A stretch of 64,000 nt of DNA, taken from NCBI GenBank assembly GCA_949825025.1, contig OX463779.1:26022816-26086815 (forward strand), read 5' to 3'. How positions within the stretch are numbered: position 1 is the stretch's first letter; every line of letters starts with the position of its first letter. Source of the stretch: Siphlonurus alternatus. Taxonomy: Eukaryota > Arthropoda > Insecta > Ephemeroptera > Siphlonuridae. Shown in pieces: positions 63,695 to 64,000 of the stretch. The notes under the pieces are model-generated. The model searched no databases. It saw only the letters and a list, made by a program, of their open reading frames with translations, and had not been told where the DNA came from. The position numbers were made by a program, and so were the translations under genes.

Positions 63695-64000
63695 TTCTAC
63701 AACAATTGTCTTAGGCGGCCATAAAACCATACTAAAATTTACAATCATTAGAGGCATCATCAAAGTATAAAACTGGTTAGCTGGCGAGAACATGCGAACT
63801 GGCAAAGAGACGTACTTTATTGAAGTTTATTAACGATTAAAAAGCTCTCAAATTTTGTAAACTATAAATATCAAAATTAGTCTGTGCATAAAAGATAATT
63901 CTAATAAAATTATGAATATTGTTTTAAGGTAGAGTTAACACGCATCAGCTGTTCTACGTAGTCCCCTTTAATTAACATGTAAACCTTAATAGCAAATTCA
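62646..64000 (+). other. Start of intron 6 to the window end
   Basis: Begins gtgagt. AT-rich, with (TA)n at 63646-63692. The C-terminal exon of the STAR gene was not recognised here. Confidence 0.6.
63646..63692. repeat. (TA)n microsatellite
   Basis: 47 bp of TA, source of the Ile-Tyr repeat open frame on the minus strand. Confidence 0.95.

Overview
The window is AT-rich, intron-dominated nuclear DNA from a eukaryote, most likely an arthropod. The heavy load of long dinucleotide microsatellites, the many short fold-back elements and the arthropod/vertebrate-style Sam68-like gene suggest a crustacean, possibly a decapod; that taxonomic guess is inference. There are no bacterial operons, no rRNA and no convincing protein gene other than the one below.

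One real gene is supported, on the + strand: a STAR-family KH-domain RNA-binding protein of the KHDRBS (Sam68/SLM) lineage, with Drosophila kep1 and qkr58E as relatives. Six coding exons are visible: 37277-37404, 46568-46684, 51418-51564, 55432-about 55687, 57332-57572 and 62560-62645. They join in consistent phase and encode, in order, the end of QUA1 plus the first KH strand, the GxxG core of KH, the rest of KH, QUA2 followed by a Gly/Ala-rich segment, an RG/proline/polyalanine segment, and a Gly/Tyr/acid-rich segment. The QUA1 start (with the initiator ATG) and the last C-terminal exon were not found. They probably lie outside the window, or upstream in sequence I could not resolve. Introns are 1.6-9.2 kb; exons 4 and 5 are strikingly GC-rich inside AT-rich introns.

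The first 37 kb holds no recognised exon but several mobile elements. At 4764-8156 is a fold-back with about 0.6-kb inverted arms that encloses two more palindromes, one of them flanked by TTAA. At 19831-20004 is a hAT-like MITE. At 23673-24991 is a fold-back whose two inverted arms are made of a 16-bp minisatellite (GGATGTTTGGTCGCAA type), flanked by a perfect 9-bp duplication ATCAGTGAG; it recalls Drosophila FB/Mutator-like elements and is the most unusual object here. Two related MITEs with TTA duplications lie at about 18759-18980 and 50176-50329, another hairpin at 33188-33511, and another at 57650-57790.

The rest is simple-sequence DNA ((CT)n, (GA)n, (TA)n up to about 130 bp), a 200-N assembly gap at 59178-59377 abutting a (GA)n run, and a likely tRNA-derived SINE at about 45880-45992. 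The perfect CRE palindrome TGACGTCA occurs nine times, clearly more than composition would predict.
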